Positions 27,146 to 35,484 of a DNA stretch of 40,637 nt are shown here, piece after piece. A model generated the notes under the pieces. That model saw only the letters and a list, made by a program, of their open reading frames with translations. It did no database searches and was not told the origin of the DNA. The position numbers and the translations under genes are program-made. Within the stretch, counting starts at the first letter, position 1; every line of letters starts with the position of its first letter. Source of the DNA: Microbacteriaceae bacterium PS02344 (lineage in GTDB: Bacteria > Actinomycetota > Actinomycetes > Actinomycetales > Microbacteriaceae); the NCBI GenBank assembly GCA_029959905.1, contig JASCNZ010000024.1, forward strand, positions 1 through 40,637. Direction: 5' to 3'.

Positions 27146-27167
27146 GGATGGGCAATGCTGCCCATCC
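27146..27167. repeat. 9-bp-stem palindrome between ftsE and the DUF2510 gene
   Basis: GGATGGGCA-ATGC-TGCCCATCC is a perfect inverted repeat in the 172-base divergent region, flanked by a further GCATCC/GGATGC pair. It is about 80 bases before the DUF2510 start and 65 before ftsE. It could be an operator or an RNA hairpin in the DUF2510 leader; nothing else recognisable is in this gap apart from the ftsE -10. Confidence 0.4.
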
Positions 27168-27252
27168 CGTCGCCGGATGCGCGTCGGAGCCCGCTGCTAT
27201 ACATGAGGAGACGCCCGCGCGGTCGGTGCGGGTCGCGACGCGAGGGGGACCC

Positions 27253-28101
27253 ATGACGACACCTGCCGGCTGGTACGACGACGGCTCAGGACGCCAGCGC
27301 TGGTGGGACGGACAGCAGTGGACCGACCACTACGCGCCGGATGCCGCGGCGTCGACTCCCCCCTCCTCGTCTGCCCCCTCCCCCTCGTCCGAGACCTCCG
27401 CCTATGCGCCGCCCGCGGCATCCGCGGCGCTCACGACGGATGGATACGGCTCGACCGCGGACGGCGGCGGCACGTACGGCACTCCCGGCGGTTACGGTGC
27501 GGTGGCCGACGCACCCAAGCCGATGTCGGTGCTCGGGCTCGTCGGGTTCGGGCTCGCGGTGCTGGGCACCATCCTGGTGCTCTTCCCGATCACCATGATC
27601 TTCGGGTGGGTGCTGCTCTTCGCCGGTTTCGTCGTGTCGATCGTGTCGCTGTTCCTGCGCGGCAAGAAGTGGCCGGGGATCACCGGCATCGGCGTCTCGA
27701 TCCTCGGCACGATCGTCGGCGTGATCGCCTTCTTCGTGCTCCTGGCGATGGGCATCACCCAGACCGCCATCGAGGTCGCCGAGTCGCTGCCGTCGTCATC
27801 GCCCTCGTACGGCACCGACAGCTCCAGCCCGTCGCCCGAGCCCGACGAGACCACGGGCGGCGCCGGCCGGCCGACCGTCGAGGAGGTGGCCGTGGGCCTT
27901 GCGGCCGTGATCGACCAGACCGGCGATGCCGGCTTCACCGACGAGCAGGTCACCTGCATCGCGCAGGAGTTCGTCGATTCCGACATCCCCGACGACACCC
28001 TGCGGGTGATCGCCGAGAGCGACGGCACGTTCACCGACCCCGACGCCGCCTACGAGTTCGGTGAGAAGCTGACCTCGGCCGCGGGGGTTTGCCTGTTCTG
28101 A
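27253..28101 (+). CDS. DUF2510 membrane protein
   Basis: A 282-residue protein of unknown role. The N-terminus is a classic DUF2510 motif, PAGWYDDGSGRQRWWDGQQW, then a Ser/Pro/Ala-rich linker to about residue 90. Two hydrophobic spans (about 97-122 and 140-160) follow. After another Ser/Pro-rich stretch, a small C-terminal domain (about 210-282) is acidic, with two cysteines (VTCIAQEF, GVCLF). The start ATG at 27253 is supported by GAGGGG just upstream and by the motif position. DUF2510 proteins are frequent in actinobacteria and are often envelope-linked; I infer no specific function. It ends at a bidirectional terminator. Confidence 0.85.
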   Translation: MTTPAGWYDDGSGRQRWWDGQQWTDHYAPDAAASTPPSSSAPSPSSETSAYAPPAASAALTTDGYGSTADGGGTYGTPGGYGAVADAPKPMSVLGLVGFGLAVLGTILVLFPITMIFGWVLLFAGFVVSIVSLFLRGKKWPGITGIGVSILGTIVGVIAFFVLLAMGITQTAIEVAESLPSSSPSYGTDSSSPSPEPDETTGGAGRPTVEEVAVGLAAVIDQTGDAGFTDEQVTCIAQEFVDSDIPDDTLRVIAESDGTFTDPDAAYEFGEKLTSAAGVCLF

Positions 28102-28126
28102 CGGACGCACGCCGACCGTCATACGA

Positions 28127-28161
28127 GGAAGCCCCCGAGAGCACTGCTCTCGGGGGCTTCC
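28127..28161. terminator. Bidirectional terminator between the DUF2510 gene and prfB
   Basis: A perfect 16-bp stem (28127-28142 and 28146-28161) with a 3-base loop lies between the convergent stop codons. It is the strongest hairpin in the window and should end transcripts from both sides. Confidence 0.88.
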
Positions 28162-28180
28162 CGGATTCTCTGGCGGATTC

Positions 28181-29290
28181 TCAGTCCTCTTCCGGACGCT
28201 TGCGCCAGCGGATGCCCGCCGAGATGAAGCCGTCGAGGTCGCCGTCGAACACCGCCGCGGGGTTGCCCGACTCGTGGCCGGTTCGCAGGTCCTTCACGAG
28301 CTGCTGTCCGTAGAGGAAGTACGAACGCATCTGGTCGCCCCAGCTCGCCGTGATGTTGCCGGCGAGCTCCTTCTTCTTCGCAGCCTCCTGCTCCTTCTGC
28401 AGCAGCAGCAGGCGGGTCTGCAGCACGCGCATGGCGGCGGCGCGGTTCTGGATCTGCGACTTCTCGTTCTGCATCGACACGACGATGCCGGTCGGGAGGT
28501 GGGTGAGGCGCACGGCGGAGTCGGTCGTGTTGACCGACTGGCCGCCCGGGCCGGAGGAACGGAACACGTCGACGCGGATGTCGTTCTCGGGGATGTCGAC
28601 CTCGGTCGCCTCCTCCATGAGGGGGATGACCTCGACGGCGGCGAACGACGTCTGGCGCTTGTCGGCCGAGCCGAACGGGCTGATGCGGGCGAGGCGGTGC
28701 GTGCCGGCCTCGACCGACAGCGTGCCGAACGCGTAGGGGGCGTCGATCTCGAACGTGGCCGACTTGATGCCCGCACCCTCGGCGTACGAGGTGTCCATGA
28801 CCTTCACCGGGTACTTGTGCTGCTCGGCCCAGCGCAGGTACATGCGCATGAGCATCTCGGCGAAGTCGGTGGCGTCGTCGCCGCCGGCACCGGAGCGGAT
28901 CGTGATGATGGCCGCACGGTCGTCGTACTCGCCGTCGAGGAGCGTCTGCACCTCGAGCTGGTTGATGACCTCGGCCAGGGCGGCGAGCTCGTTGCGCGCC
29001 TCCTGTGCCGAGTCCTCATCGCCCATCTCGTTCGCCAGGTCGACGAGCACCTCGAGGTCGTCGAGGCGCTGGGCGATGCCGGTGATGCGGGCGAGTTCGG
29101 ACTGGCGGTGGCTGAGGGCGCTGGTCACCTTCTGCGCGCGCTCGGTGTCGTCCCAGAGGTCGGGGGCGCCAGCCTCTTCACTGAGGCGCGCGATGTCCTC
29201 GCGCAGACGGGTGACGTCGACGACCTCGCTGATGTCGCCGAAGGTGTGCCTGAGCGCCTGGATGTCGGCGGAGAGATCGAGTTCGAGCAT
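28181..29290 (-). CDS. prfB: Peptide chain release factor 2
   Basis: Recognises UGA and UAA stops and releases the peptide. The 369-residue product has the RF2 anticodon-like tripeptide SPF (204-206, [13 protein letters not shown]) and the catalytic GGQ (249-251). The reading frame is continuous from [17 protein letters not shown], so the programmed +1 frameshift known from Escherichia coli prfB is absent. The ATG at 29290 has TAGGCT 8 bases upstream and lacks a clear ribosome site, suggesting a leaderless or nearly leaderless mRNA. It is divergent from the MFS gene over only 61 bases. Confidence 0.97.
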   Translation of the reverse strand: MLELDLSADIQALRHTFGDISEVVDVTRLREDIARLSEEAGAPDLWDDTERAQKVTSALSHRQSELARITGIAQRLDDLEVLVDLANEMGDEDSAQEARNELAALAEVINQLEVQTLLDGEYDDRAAIITIRSGAGGDDATDFAEMLMRMYLRWAEQHKYPVKVMDTSYAEGAGIKSATFEIDAPYAFGTLSVEAGTHRLARISPFGSADKRQTSFAAVEVIPLMEEATEVDIPENDIRVDVFRSSGPGGQSVNTTDSAVRLTHLPTGIVVSMQNEKSQIQNRAAAMRVLQTRLLLLQKEQEAAKKKELAGNITASWGDQMRSYFLYGQQLVKDLRTGHESGNPAAVFDGDLDGFISAGIRWRKRPEED

Positions 29291-29351
29291 GGCACCCCAG
29301 CCTATCCTGTCGCCGCTCTCCCTGCGTGCGCGGGGGGGGTAGCCTCGAACG
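29291..29351. promoter_or_regulatory. Compact divergent promoters prfB / MFS transporter
   Basis: Within 61 bases both genes have a -10 close to their start codon: TAGGCT on the minus strand (29304-29299, 8 bases from the prfB ATG) and TAGCCT on the plus strand (29340-29345, 6 bases from the GTG). Both transcripts would be leaderless or nearly so. Confidence 0.5.
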
Positions 29352-30626
29352 GTGAGCGGTGCATCGGCGGTCCTTCGGCGTTTCGGACCGATGGTGTACC
29401 TGCCGACCGTGCTGTTCTCGCTCGGCGAGGGCGCCGTGATCCCGCTCATCCCCGTCATCGCGTCCGAGCTCGGTGCCGACGTCGCCTTCGCCGCCCTCGT
29501 GGCGTCGGCGCTCGTGGTGGGGCAGCTGTGCGGCAACCTCCCGGCGGGGTGGGCTGTGGCGCGCATCGGCGAGCGCTTCACGATGGTCATCGCCGGAGTC
29601 GTCGCGATGCTGGCCGGGGTCGGGATGCTGCTGTCCCCCTCGATCGGCCTGCTCGCGGCATCCGTCTTCGTGCTGGGGTTCTGCGCCGCGGCATTCGGCC
29701 TGGCCCGGCACGCATTCATGACGACGCGCGTGCCGATCGCGATGCGGGCTCGGGCCCTGTCGCTGCTCGGCGGCAGCTTCCGCCTGGGTGTCTTCATCGG
29801 TCCGTTCGTGGCCGCCGGCCTGCTGGCCGTGTTCGGCACCGAGCTGGCAGCGATCTGGTTCTTCCTCGGATGCCTCGTCGTCATGGTGGTCCTCGTGCTG
29901 TTCGGACCCGACCCCGAGAAGACCGTTCCCGTCGCGGTCACTCCGATCCGCACCGGTACGACGGGAGAAACCACCGACGCCACGGTTGCCGCGGCGCGCA
30001 CCCCGCCGACCGGCGTGTTCCGCACCATGTGGCGCCAGCGCACCGTGCTGAGCCGCCTGGGCCTGGCCGCCGCCTCGCTCTCGGCGGTGCGCTCGGCCCG
30101 CCAGGTCGTCCTGCCGCTGTGGGGACTGTCGCTCGGCCTCGATGCGCAGACCATCGCCCTCGTGGTCGGTATCTCGGGGGCCATCGACTTCGCGCTGTTC
30201 TACGCCAGCGGGCAGGTGATGGACCGCTTCGGGCGCATGTGGGCGGCGATGCCCGCGATGATCCTCATGGGCGCGGGCTTCCTCGCCCTCTCGCTCACCC
30301 ACGACGTCGAGGCGCCGGTGCTGTGGTTCGGCATGTTCGCCGCGGTGCTCGGTGTCGGGAACGGCCTGTCGAGCGGCATTCTGCTCACCCTCGGGGCCGA
30401 CGTCGCACCGGTGCGCGAGCCGGCCGCGTTCCTCGGCTCGTGGCGCACGCTCACCGACGCGGGTGGGGCGACGGCTCCCCTGCTCGTGTCTGGCATCACG
30501 GCGATCGCATCGCTGCCGGTCGCGGCCGCAGCGATGGGCGTCATCGGCCTACTCGGCGCGTTCGGCTTCGTGCGGTGGATCCCGCGGTTCGTGCCGCGCG
30601 CGGCACCGCCCGCCGACCCGCGCTGA
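29352..30626 (+). CDS. MFS transporter
   Basis: A 12-span major facilitator protein of 424 residues, in the plasma membrane, with a central cytoplasmic loop near residues 195-225. The conserved loop 2-3 region is NLPAGWAVARIGERFTM, and RARALSLLGGSFRLGVFIGPF resembles the drug-efflux motif C area. It may export a drug or metabolite, but the substrate cannot be told. The start GTG at 29352 has a -10 six bases upstream. It ends 28 bases before the epimerase, which has its own promoter. Confidence 0.88.
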   Translation: MSGASAVLRRFGPMVYLPTVLFSLGEGAVIPLIPVIASELGADVAFAALVASALVVGQLCGNLPAGWAVARIGERFTMVIAGVVAMLAGVGMLLSPSIGLLAASVFVLGFCAAAFGLARHAFMTTRVPIAMRARALSLLGGSFRLGVFIGPFVAAGLLAVFGTELAAIWFFLGCLVVMVVLVLFGPDPEKTVPVAVTPIRTGTTGETTDATVAAARTPPTGVFRTMWRQRTVLSRLGLAAASLSAVRSARQVVLPLWGLSLGLDAQTIALVVGISGAIDFALFYASGQVMDRFGRMWAAMPAMILMGAGFLALSLTHDVEAPVLWFGMFAAVLGVGNGLSSGILLTLGADVAPVREPAAFLGSWRTLTDAGGATAPLLVSGITAIASLPVAAAAMGVIGLLGAFGFVRWIPRFVPRAAPPADPR

Positions 30627-30641
30627 CCCGGGCCTCCCTCC

Positions 30642-30647
30642 TACACT
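30642..30647 (+). promoter_or_regulatory. Epimerase promoter -10, leaderless geometry
   Basis: TACACT ends 7 bases before the ATG at 30655 with no ribosome site in between. The same TACACT plus 7 bases arrangement precedes the SpoU methyltransferase on the other strand. Confidence 0.5.
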
Positions 30648-30654
30648 CGTAGTC

Positions 30655-31641
30655 ATGAGTGGAGTCCTCGTCACCGGCGCGACGGGGTTCATCGGCGGCC
30701 ACATCGTGCGCGAGCTGCTGCACGCGGGCCACGAGGTCATCGGCGTCAGCCGCTACCCGCTCCGTCCCGAGACCCGGCACCTCCTCGGCCGCGACGTCGA
30801 CCGGCTGCGCCTGGAGGTGCTCCCGGGCGACGATGTCGACGGCATCCGCCGCATCTGCGAGCGGCATCGCCCCGACGCCGTGGTGCACGTCGATGCCGTC
30901 GTCGACGTGGCGGGACTCCGCACCGCCCCGATGCGCGCGCTCGAGAGCAACGTGCTCCCGACCCTGCGTCTGCTCGAGGCGGCGCGCGACACGGGGGCGC
31001 GTTCGGTCGTGTACCTGTCGTCGATCGCCGTGCTGCCGGGCATCCGCACCGAACCGATCCCCGTGCACCACCCCACCGTCACCGCGACCGAGGGTCCGGG
31101 CGGCGGGTTCTACGGCGCGTCGAAGGCCGCCGCCGAGGTGTTCGCTCTGGAGTACGTGACGAGTTTCGGAATGGACGTGCGCATCGTGCGCCCCTCGGCC
31201 GTCTACGGGTTCGGGATGCAGTGGCCGATCGGCCTCAAGCCGCTCGTCGAGGGCGGCGTCGACGGGATCGAGGTCGACCTCGGAACAGCACGTCTGCCGT
31301 CGCGCGACTTCACGCACGTCGCCGATGTCGCGGGGGTCGTGGCCCGGCTGCTGGAGCATCCGCCCACCGCGCAGCGGGTCTTCTACGCCGCCACCGGAGG
31401 CGCGCTCGTCAGCGAGGAGGAGCTGATCGCGACCGTGCGCCGCCAGCTCCCCGAGCTGCGGGTGCGGTTCGCTCCGGCCAGCGACGCCGACTCCGCCGCC
31501 GCGTGCGTCGAGAGCGCGTACCGCGGTGTGCTCGACGTATCGGCGCTGCGCGACGAGCTCGGGTACACCCTGCGGTTCCCCGACCTGCATGACGGGATCG
31601 CCGAGTACATCGCTGCGTACCGGGCCTTCCGCGGCGCCTGA
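30655..31641 (+). CDS. NAD(P)-dependent epimerase/dehydratase (extended SDR)
   Basis: A Rossmann-fold oxidoreductase of 328 residues. The nucleotide-binding GATGFIGG is at 8-15, an Asp-rich segment VDAVVDVAGL follows, the catalytic Ser-Ser is in VVYLSSIAVLPG, and the YxxxK pair is in FYGASKAAAEVF. The C-terminal half carries RPSAVYGFGMQWP and DFTHVADVAGVVARLL, typical of sugar-nucleotide epimerases. It converges with the apionate operon, so a part in that pathway is possible but unsupported. The leaderless ATG start fits the -10 at 30642-30647. Confidence 0.88.
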   Translation: MSGVLVTGATGFIGGHIVRELLHAGHEVIGVSRYPLRPETRHLLGRDVDRLRLEVLPGDDVDGIRRICERHRPDAVVHVDAVVDVAGLRTAPMRALESNVLPTLRLLEAARDTGARSVVYLSSIAVLPGIRTEPIPVHHPTVTATEGPGGGFYGASKAAAEVFALEYVTSFGMDVRIVRPSAVYGFGMQWPIGLKPLVEGGVDGIEVDLGTARLPSRDFTHVADVAGVVARLLEHPPTAQRVFYAATGGALVSEEELIATVRRQLPELRVRFAPASDADSAAACVESAYRGVLDVSALRDELGYTLRFPDLHDGIAEYIAAYRAFRGA

Positions 31642-31653
31642 GCGGCGCCGCGG
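31629..31653. terminator. Terminator hairpin with the epimerase stop codon in its loop
   Basis: A perfect 10-bp stem (31629-31638 and 31644-31653) closes a 5-base loop, TGAGC, that contains the TGA stop of the epimerase gene. It lies between the epimerase and the convergent RuBisCO-like gene (stop at 31661) and can serve both strands. Confidence 0.65.
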
Positions 31654-31660
31654 AGTCGGG

Positions 31661-32911
31661 TCACCGCGCGAACATCTGCAACGCGGCCGCGAGCTCGGGA
31701 TGCGTCTGCGCGTACTCGGGCGCGGGAACGCCGTCGACGGCAGCCTGCCAGGCCTGCCGGATGCTGGCCGCCCCCGCCGCGGGCCCGTCGGGGTGGGCCA
31801 TGATGCCCCCGCCGCACACGTACATGAGGTCGACCGTCCCCAGGGCCGCGTACGTGTCGGCGGCCTGATCGGCGGACTGCGCCGACGAGAACACCGGCAT
31901 CACCGCGGGGTGGCCGTTCTGCGGCTGCAGGCAGGCGCGCGCCGAGCGCAGCACCGACTCGTCGGGCTCCCAGAACTTGTTTCGCAGCCCGTTCACGTGC
32001 AGCTGGTCGGCGCCGGCCAGCCGCCAGAGCTGCGACCACACCCCGTACGAGTACCCGAGCATCGGGTCGCGCGTCATCGCGCCCCACCCGTTGCGGTGCG
32101 CGTGGATGGGCAGAGCGCTGCGTTCGCGGACCGCCCGCAGGGCCCCGAGACCGACCGCGTTCACGCTCACCATGACGCACGTGCCCCCGGCCTCGGCGAC
32201 GGCGTCGACGTGCCGCAGCATCTCGTCGAGCTCGTCGGTCACGTTCACCGCGTACATGGCCAGGGCTCCGGTGTCGTCTGCGGCGTCGTGGAGGCTGCGC
32301 ATGACGGCATCCAACCGCTCGTCGAACGGCGAGTGGGGCGAGTTCGCCATGAGCTCGTCGTCTTTGATGAAGTCGAGCCCGGCGCGCGCCAGGTCGCCCG
32401 CGAGGGAGGCCGTCTCGTCTGGCGTCAGCCCCACACTGGGCTTGATGATGGTGCCGATGATCGGGCGGTCGTGCACTCCGGCCAGACGCCGTGTGCCCTC
32501 GATGCCGAACTGCGGGCCCGGGTGCGCCTTGCCGAACGCGGGCGGAAGCTCGAGAGCCTCGAGCCGGATGCCGCTGAGCTGGTGCAGCTCGAACAGGTTG
32601 CCGGCGACGGTGGCGAGCAGGTTCGGCAGTGCCGTGCCGACGTTCTCGAGGGGGAACGAGAGCTCGACCTCGGCGCGGCGGTAGCGGCCGTCGGCCGGCA
32701 CCACGCCCCCGCTCAGCGACGGGGAATCGGCATCGTCGAGCGGGGTGATGCGCTCGACGGTCGCCCCGTGCCGCGCGTGCAGCTCGGGGGTCTCGCCCGG
32801 CAGCGCGACGAAGGTGCCGGTGGACTGCTCGCCGGCCATCGCGGCGGCGGCACGTTCGAGGCTGTCGCCGGTCTCGATGACGTAGTGGGCGTGGATGCGG
32901 TCGGTGCTCAT
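31661..32911 (-). CDS. RuBisCO-like protein, probable OiaC/OiaX of apionate catabolism
   Basis: A RuBisCO large-chain homologue of 416 residues. Retained residues (RuBisCO numbering in parentheses) are Lys157 (K175) in GTIIKPSVGL, the metal-binding Lys183-Asp185-Glu186 (K201, D203, E204) in FIKDDE, His272 (H294) in HAHRNG, His305 (H327), and GGG at 367-369. Ser159 replaces K177, so this is not a carboxylating RuBisCO. Next to ApnL-, ApnO- and OiaK-like genes it fits 3-oxo-isoapionate-4-phosphate decarboxylase (OiaC, to L-erythrulose phosphate) or the transcarboxylase/hydrolase (OiaX, to 3-phosphoglycerate and glycolate); I cannot tell which. The ATG at 32911 overlaps the apnL stop as ATGA. 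Last gene of the operon. Confidence 0.85.
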   Translation of the reverse strand: MSTDRIHAHYVIETGDSLERAAAAMAGEQSTGTFVALPGETPELHARHGATVERITPLDDADSPSLSGGVVPADGRYRRAEVELSFPLENVGTALPNLLATVAGNLFELHQLSGIRLEALELPPAFGKAHPGPQFGIEGTRRLAGVHDRPIIGTIIKPSVGLTPDETASLAGDLARAGLDFIKDDELMANSPHSPFDERLDAVMRSLHDAADDTGALAMYAVNVTDELDEMLRHVDAVAEAGGTCVMVSVNAVGLGALRAVRERSALPIHAHRNGWGAMTRDPMLGYSYGVWSQLWRLAGADQLHVNGLRNKFWEPDESVLRSARACLQPQNGHPAVMPVFSSAQSADQAADTYAALGTVDLMYVCGGGIMAHPDGPAAGAASIRQAWQAAVDGVPAPEYAQTHPELAAALQMFAR

Positions 32912-34605
32912 GCTGTCCCGTCTGAGTGGAAGAGGATGTCGAAGGGCGCGATCGTGCGTGGCGGCATCGTCACGATGCCGTCGAGGGCGACGTCGCGGGG
33001 ACCGTCGGTCGTGTTGGCGAGGATGACGACGTTGCTGTCGTCGATGCGCAGTGCGATCCCGGCGACGGACGGATCGTCGGCGGTGAGACGGAGGGCCCCG
33101 TCCGCCGAGAACGCGGCGGCCAGCACCTCGGAGACCGGCGTGCGTCCGTCGTCGGCATGAAGGATGCCCCGCGGGCCGGCATGCTCGAACAGCGTCGCGT
33201 CGCCGACCTCCGCGGCCGACAGCGCCGCGAGCACGGCGACCGTCCACGCCGCGGCGAACGGCTCGTGCTGGCGCGCATCGACGGTGGACGGATCGAAATC
33301 GTCGCCGATGGCCGACGGCGCGGCCGTCGCGTACAGGTTGCGCCGGGGGCGCAGCGTCACCGGAGACACCGAGACGTGAGGGGTGCCGCCGCGGTGACGG
33401 GCGGTCGCGATCATCGCCGGGTACGCCTCGGTGGTCTGCATCACCGCGAGATCGGCATCGTCGTGCACCTGGGCGTTGATCGACAGGACGACCCCGTCGC
33501 CGACGGATGCCGGCGGGAAGCGGTTGAGCTCGGCGAGGTTGCCGTCGGTACCCCCGCGGACGGGCGTGGCCGCGGGCACGAGCGCACGCACCGCGGCGAG
33601 CGCGGCGGCCGAGGTCGTCGGCGCTCCGGGGCTGTAGACGAGAACATGGTCGATCGGAGCGACGTCGAGAATCGGGGCGATCGCCACGGCGGGAACGTCG
33701 TCGGCGACCGTGAGCGCGAGTTCGATCGGCAGCCCGGTCGCTCTCGCCTCGGCCAGCGCCGCCGCCCCCGACACGGTGCCGTCCGTGTCGACGGCGACAT
33801 CGACACGGACCCAGGCGGGCCGCAGTGCGGCGAAGGCGACCGCGCCCGCGGACTGCCCCGCCGCCCACCCGGTGCCGAGGCGCGGCCAGGAGGCGGGCTC
33901 GTCGTGGACGCGTACCGTGACGTTCCGCGGCGCGCGGTCGGCCGGTGGCGGGAGGGTGCCGGTCGCCCGGAGGGTGACGCTCTGCCGGACGGTCTCCCCC
34001 GGATCGAGCGTGTAGGGGAAGGGCAGGGAGAGCGGACGACTGTAGGTCTTGAACGAGGCATCCGACCAGTTGCGCTGGTCCTCGGTCTCGAAGACGTCTC
34101 CCTCGAACTGGATGTCGATCTCGGCGCCGGCTTGCGTCCGCTGCCGGAACCCGGCGACGTCGAGGAACGGCTGGTGAGGGGCGACGAGCTCGGGGAAGCG
34201 CGACGGCTGCACCGAGCCGTCGGTGTGGATGACGTCGACCGGGCGCCCGGCCCCGTCGAGGGCGTGCAGCGCGACCAGCCCGATGCGGTTGGTGCGCGTC
34301 GGGCTGCCTGCTCGCCCGTCGAACGTCATCCGCACCGTGCTGTCGGGAAGACCGGTGACGGTGCCGGTCCAGGCGAGGTCGACGCCCGTCCCGCGGTGCA
34401 CCGAGGTGAACGCCACCGAGAACGCGTCCTCCTCGATCTCGCATCGCTCGATCGTGACGACGCCCTCGACCGTGCCCCAGTCGGCGTCGCGCACGACACC
34501 CGCGAGTCCGCGCAGCACCTCGTGGTCGCCGAGGCGGATGTGCCGCAGCACCCCGCGGTCGTCGAGGTCGAGCGTCCAGGCGCCGGCCCGCAGCATCCGT
34601 GTCAT
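32908..34605 (-). CDS. apnL: D-apionate lactonase-like protein
   Basis: A large cytoplasmic protein (565 residues, no signal peptide) that fits ApnL, which hydrolyses D-apionolactone to D-apionate. The N-terminal half (about 1-215) is a beta-rich domain with RHIRLGDHEVLRGLAGVVRD and the distinctive EDQRNWSDASFKTYSRPLSL. The middle and C-terminal part looks like a TIM barrel with acidic residues, followed by a small beta domain ending in TIAPFDILFHSD. GGGAG lies 5 bases before the ATG at 34605. It sits between apnO and the RuBisCO-like gene. The call rests mainly on gene neighbourhood and family memory, not on a proven catalytic motif. Confidence 0.75.
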   Translation of the reverse strand: MTRMLRAGAWTLDLDDRGVLRHIRLGDHEVLRGLAGVVRDADWGTVEGVVTIERCEIEEDAFSVAFTSVHRGTGVDLAWTGTVTGLPDSTVRMTFDGRAGSPTRTNRIGLVALHALDGAGRPVDVIHTDGSVQPSRFPELVAPHQPFLDVAGFRQRTQAGAEIDIQFEGDVFETEDQRNWSDASFKTYSRPLSLPFPYTLDPGETVRQSVTLRATGTLPPPADRAPRNVTVRVHDEPASWPRLGTGWAAGQSAGAVAFAALRPAWVRVDVAVDTDGTVSGAAALAEARATGLPIELALTVADDVPAVAIAPILDVAPIDHVLVYSPGAPTTSAAALAAVRALVPAATPVRGGTDGNLAELNRFPPASVGDGVVLSINAQVHDDADLAVMQTTEAYPAMIATARHRGGTPHVSVSPVTLRPRRNLYATAAPSAIGDDFDPSTVDARQHEPFAAAWTVAVLAALSAAEVGDATLFEHAGPRGILHADDGRTPVSEVLAAAFSADGALRLTADDPSVAGIALRIDDSNVVILANTTDGPRDVALDGIVTMPPRTIAPFDILFHSDGTA

Positions 34606-34644
34606 CGTCGCTCCCGTCGTCGCATCCGATCCTGCCCGTTCCCG

Positions 34645-35475
34645 TTACTCCGCGACGATGTCGGCGACGGAGGCGCGGATGTTCTCCTCGTCGAAGACGC
34701 GCTTCCAGTCCGGGCGGAACAGGATGTCGCGCGCCTGCTCGATGGCCTTGATCGCGCCGTCGGAGAACGGCGAACCGATCTGGTCGAACAGGATCGCCAG
34801 CTCCACGCGCAGGTGGCCGAGGATGAACGCGAAAGCGGCGTCGGCGGGCACGCCGCGCGCGATCGCCTCGTCGGTGGCCTCGCGGATGATCGTGACGCAG
34901 GTGGCGGCGGTCGTCTCGGCGAGCACGGGCTCGAGCAGCACCATGTTGTCGACCGTGATGCGGTACGCGTCGCGCACGGGGGCGAACATCGCGCGCACGA
35001 CGGGCTCGGCGCGGTCGTAGTCGGCGTCGGTGCCGCTGATCACCGCGATCACCACGTCCTGCTTCGCGGCGACACCGCCGAAGTAGTCCTGCTGCGCGGC
35101 GGTCTCGACCTCATCGCTGAAGACCGGCGGGTGGCAGGGGTGGCAGGCGACGGCGCTGATGTCGTCGCGCAGCGCGACCTCGCCGGCGTACGGGGCCGCG
35201 GCGTCGAGCACGACGAGGGTGGCCCCGGCCTTCATCTGGGGCACGATCTCCTTCGAGACGCGCCCGATGCGGTTGTCGGGAACCGTGAGGATGACGACGT
35301 CGGCACTCGGGACCGCGTCGGCGACCTCGGCCGCCTCGATGCCGAGGGTCGCGAGGCGCTCGCGCCCCGCCTCGCCGGGCTCGACGTGGGCGACGTCGTA
35401 GTCGGTCTCCTGCAGGTTCGCGCTGGTGCGGAAGCCCATCTTGCCGCCGGCGCCGATGATCGCGATCGAGGTCAT
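34645..35475 (-). CDS. apnO: D-apionate oxidoisomerase-like protein
   Basis: A Rossmann-fold enzyme of 276 residues with the NAD motif GAGGKMG at 8-14 and a C-terminal 6-phosphogluconate-dehydrogenase-like helical domain. In the pathway ApnO converts D-apionate to 3-oxo-isoapionate (oxidation plus isomerisation). Conserved-looking stretches are VACHPCHPPVF with His/Cys residues that could bind a metal, and GHLRVELAILFDQIGSPFSD. AAGGA is placed 6 bases before the ATG at 35475 and overlaps the TAA of the kinase gene. Alternatives are other 3-hydroxyacid dehydrogenases of this fold, but the neighbours favour ApnO. Confidence 0.78.
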   Translation of the reverse strand: MTSIAIIGAGGKMGFRTSANLQETDYDVAHVEPGEAGRERLATLGIEAAEVADAVPSADVVILTVPDNRIGRVSKEIVPQMKAGATLVVLDAAAPYAGEVALRDDISAVACHPCHPPVFSDEVETAAQQDYFGGVAAKQDVVIAVISGTDADYDRAEPVVRAMFAPVRDAYRITVDNMVLLEPVLAETTAATCVTIIREATDEAIARGVPADAAFAFILGHLRVELAILFDQIGSPFSDGAIKAIEQARDILFRPDWKRVFDEENIRASVADIVAE

Positions 35476-35484
35476 TGTCGTTCC

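Noticed and set aside
28181..29290. Programmed +1 frameshift in prfB
   Set aside because: The reading frame is continuous from the N-terminus. No internal TGA with an upstream Shine-Dalgarno-like element is needed to make full-length RF2.
28274..30652. A 792-codon open frame on the plus strand
   Set aside because: It lies antisense to prfB and out of frame with the MFS gene, both of which have clear family motifs. The composition is that of a shadow frame.
30655..31641. Epimerase as part of the apionate operon
   Set aside because: It lies on the opposite strand, has its own promoter and is separated by a terminator. No step of the known pathway requires it.
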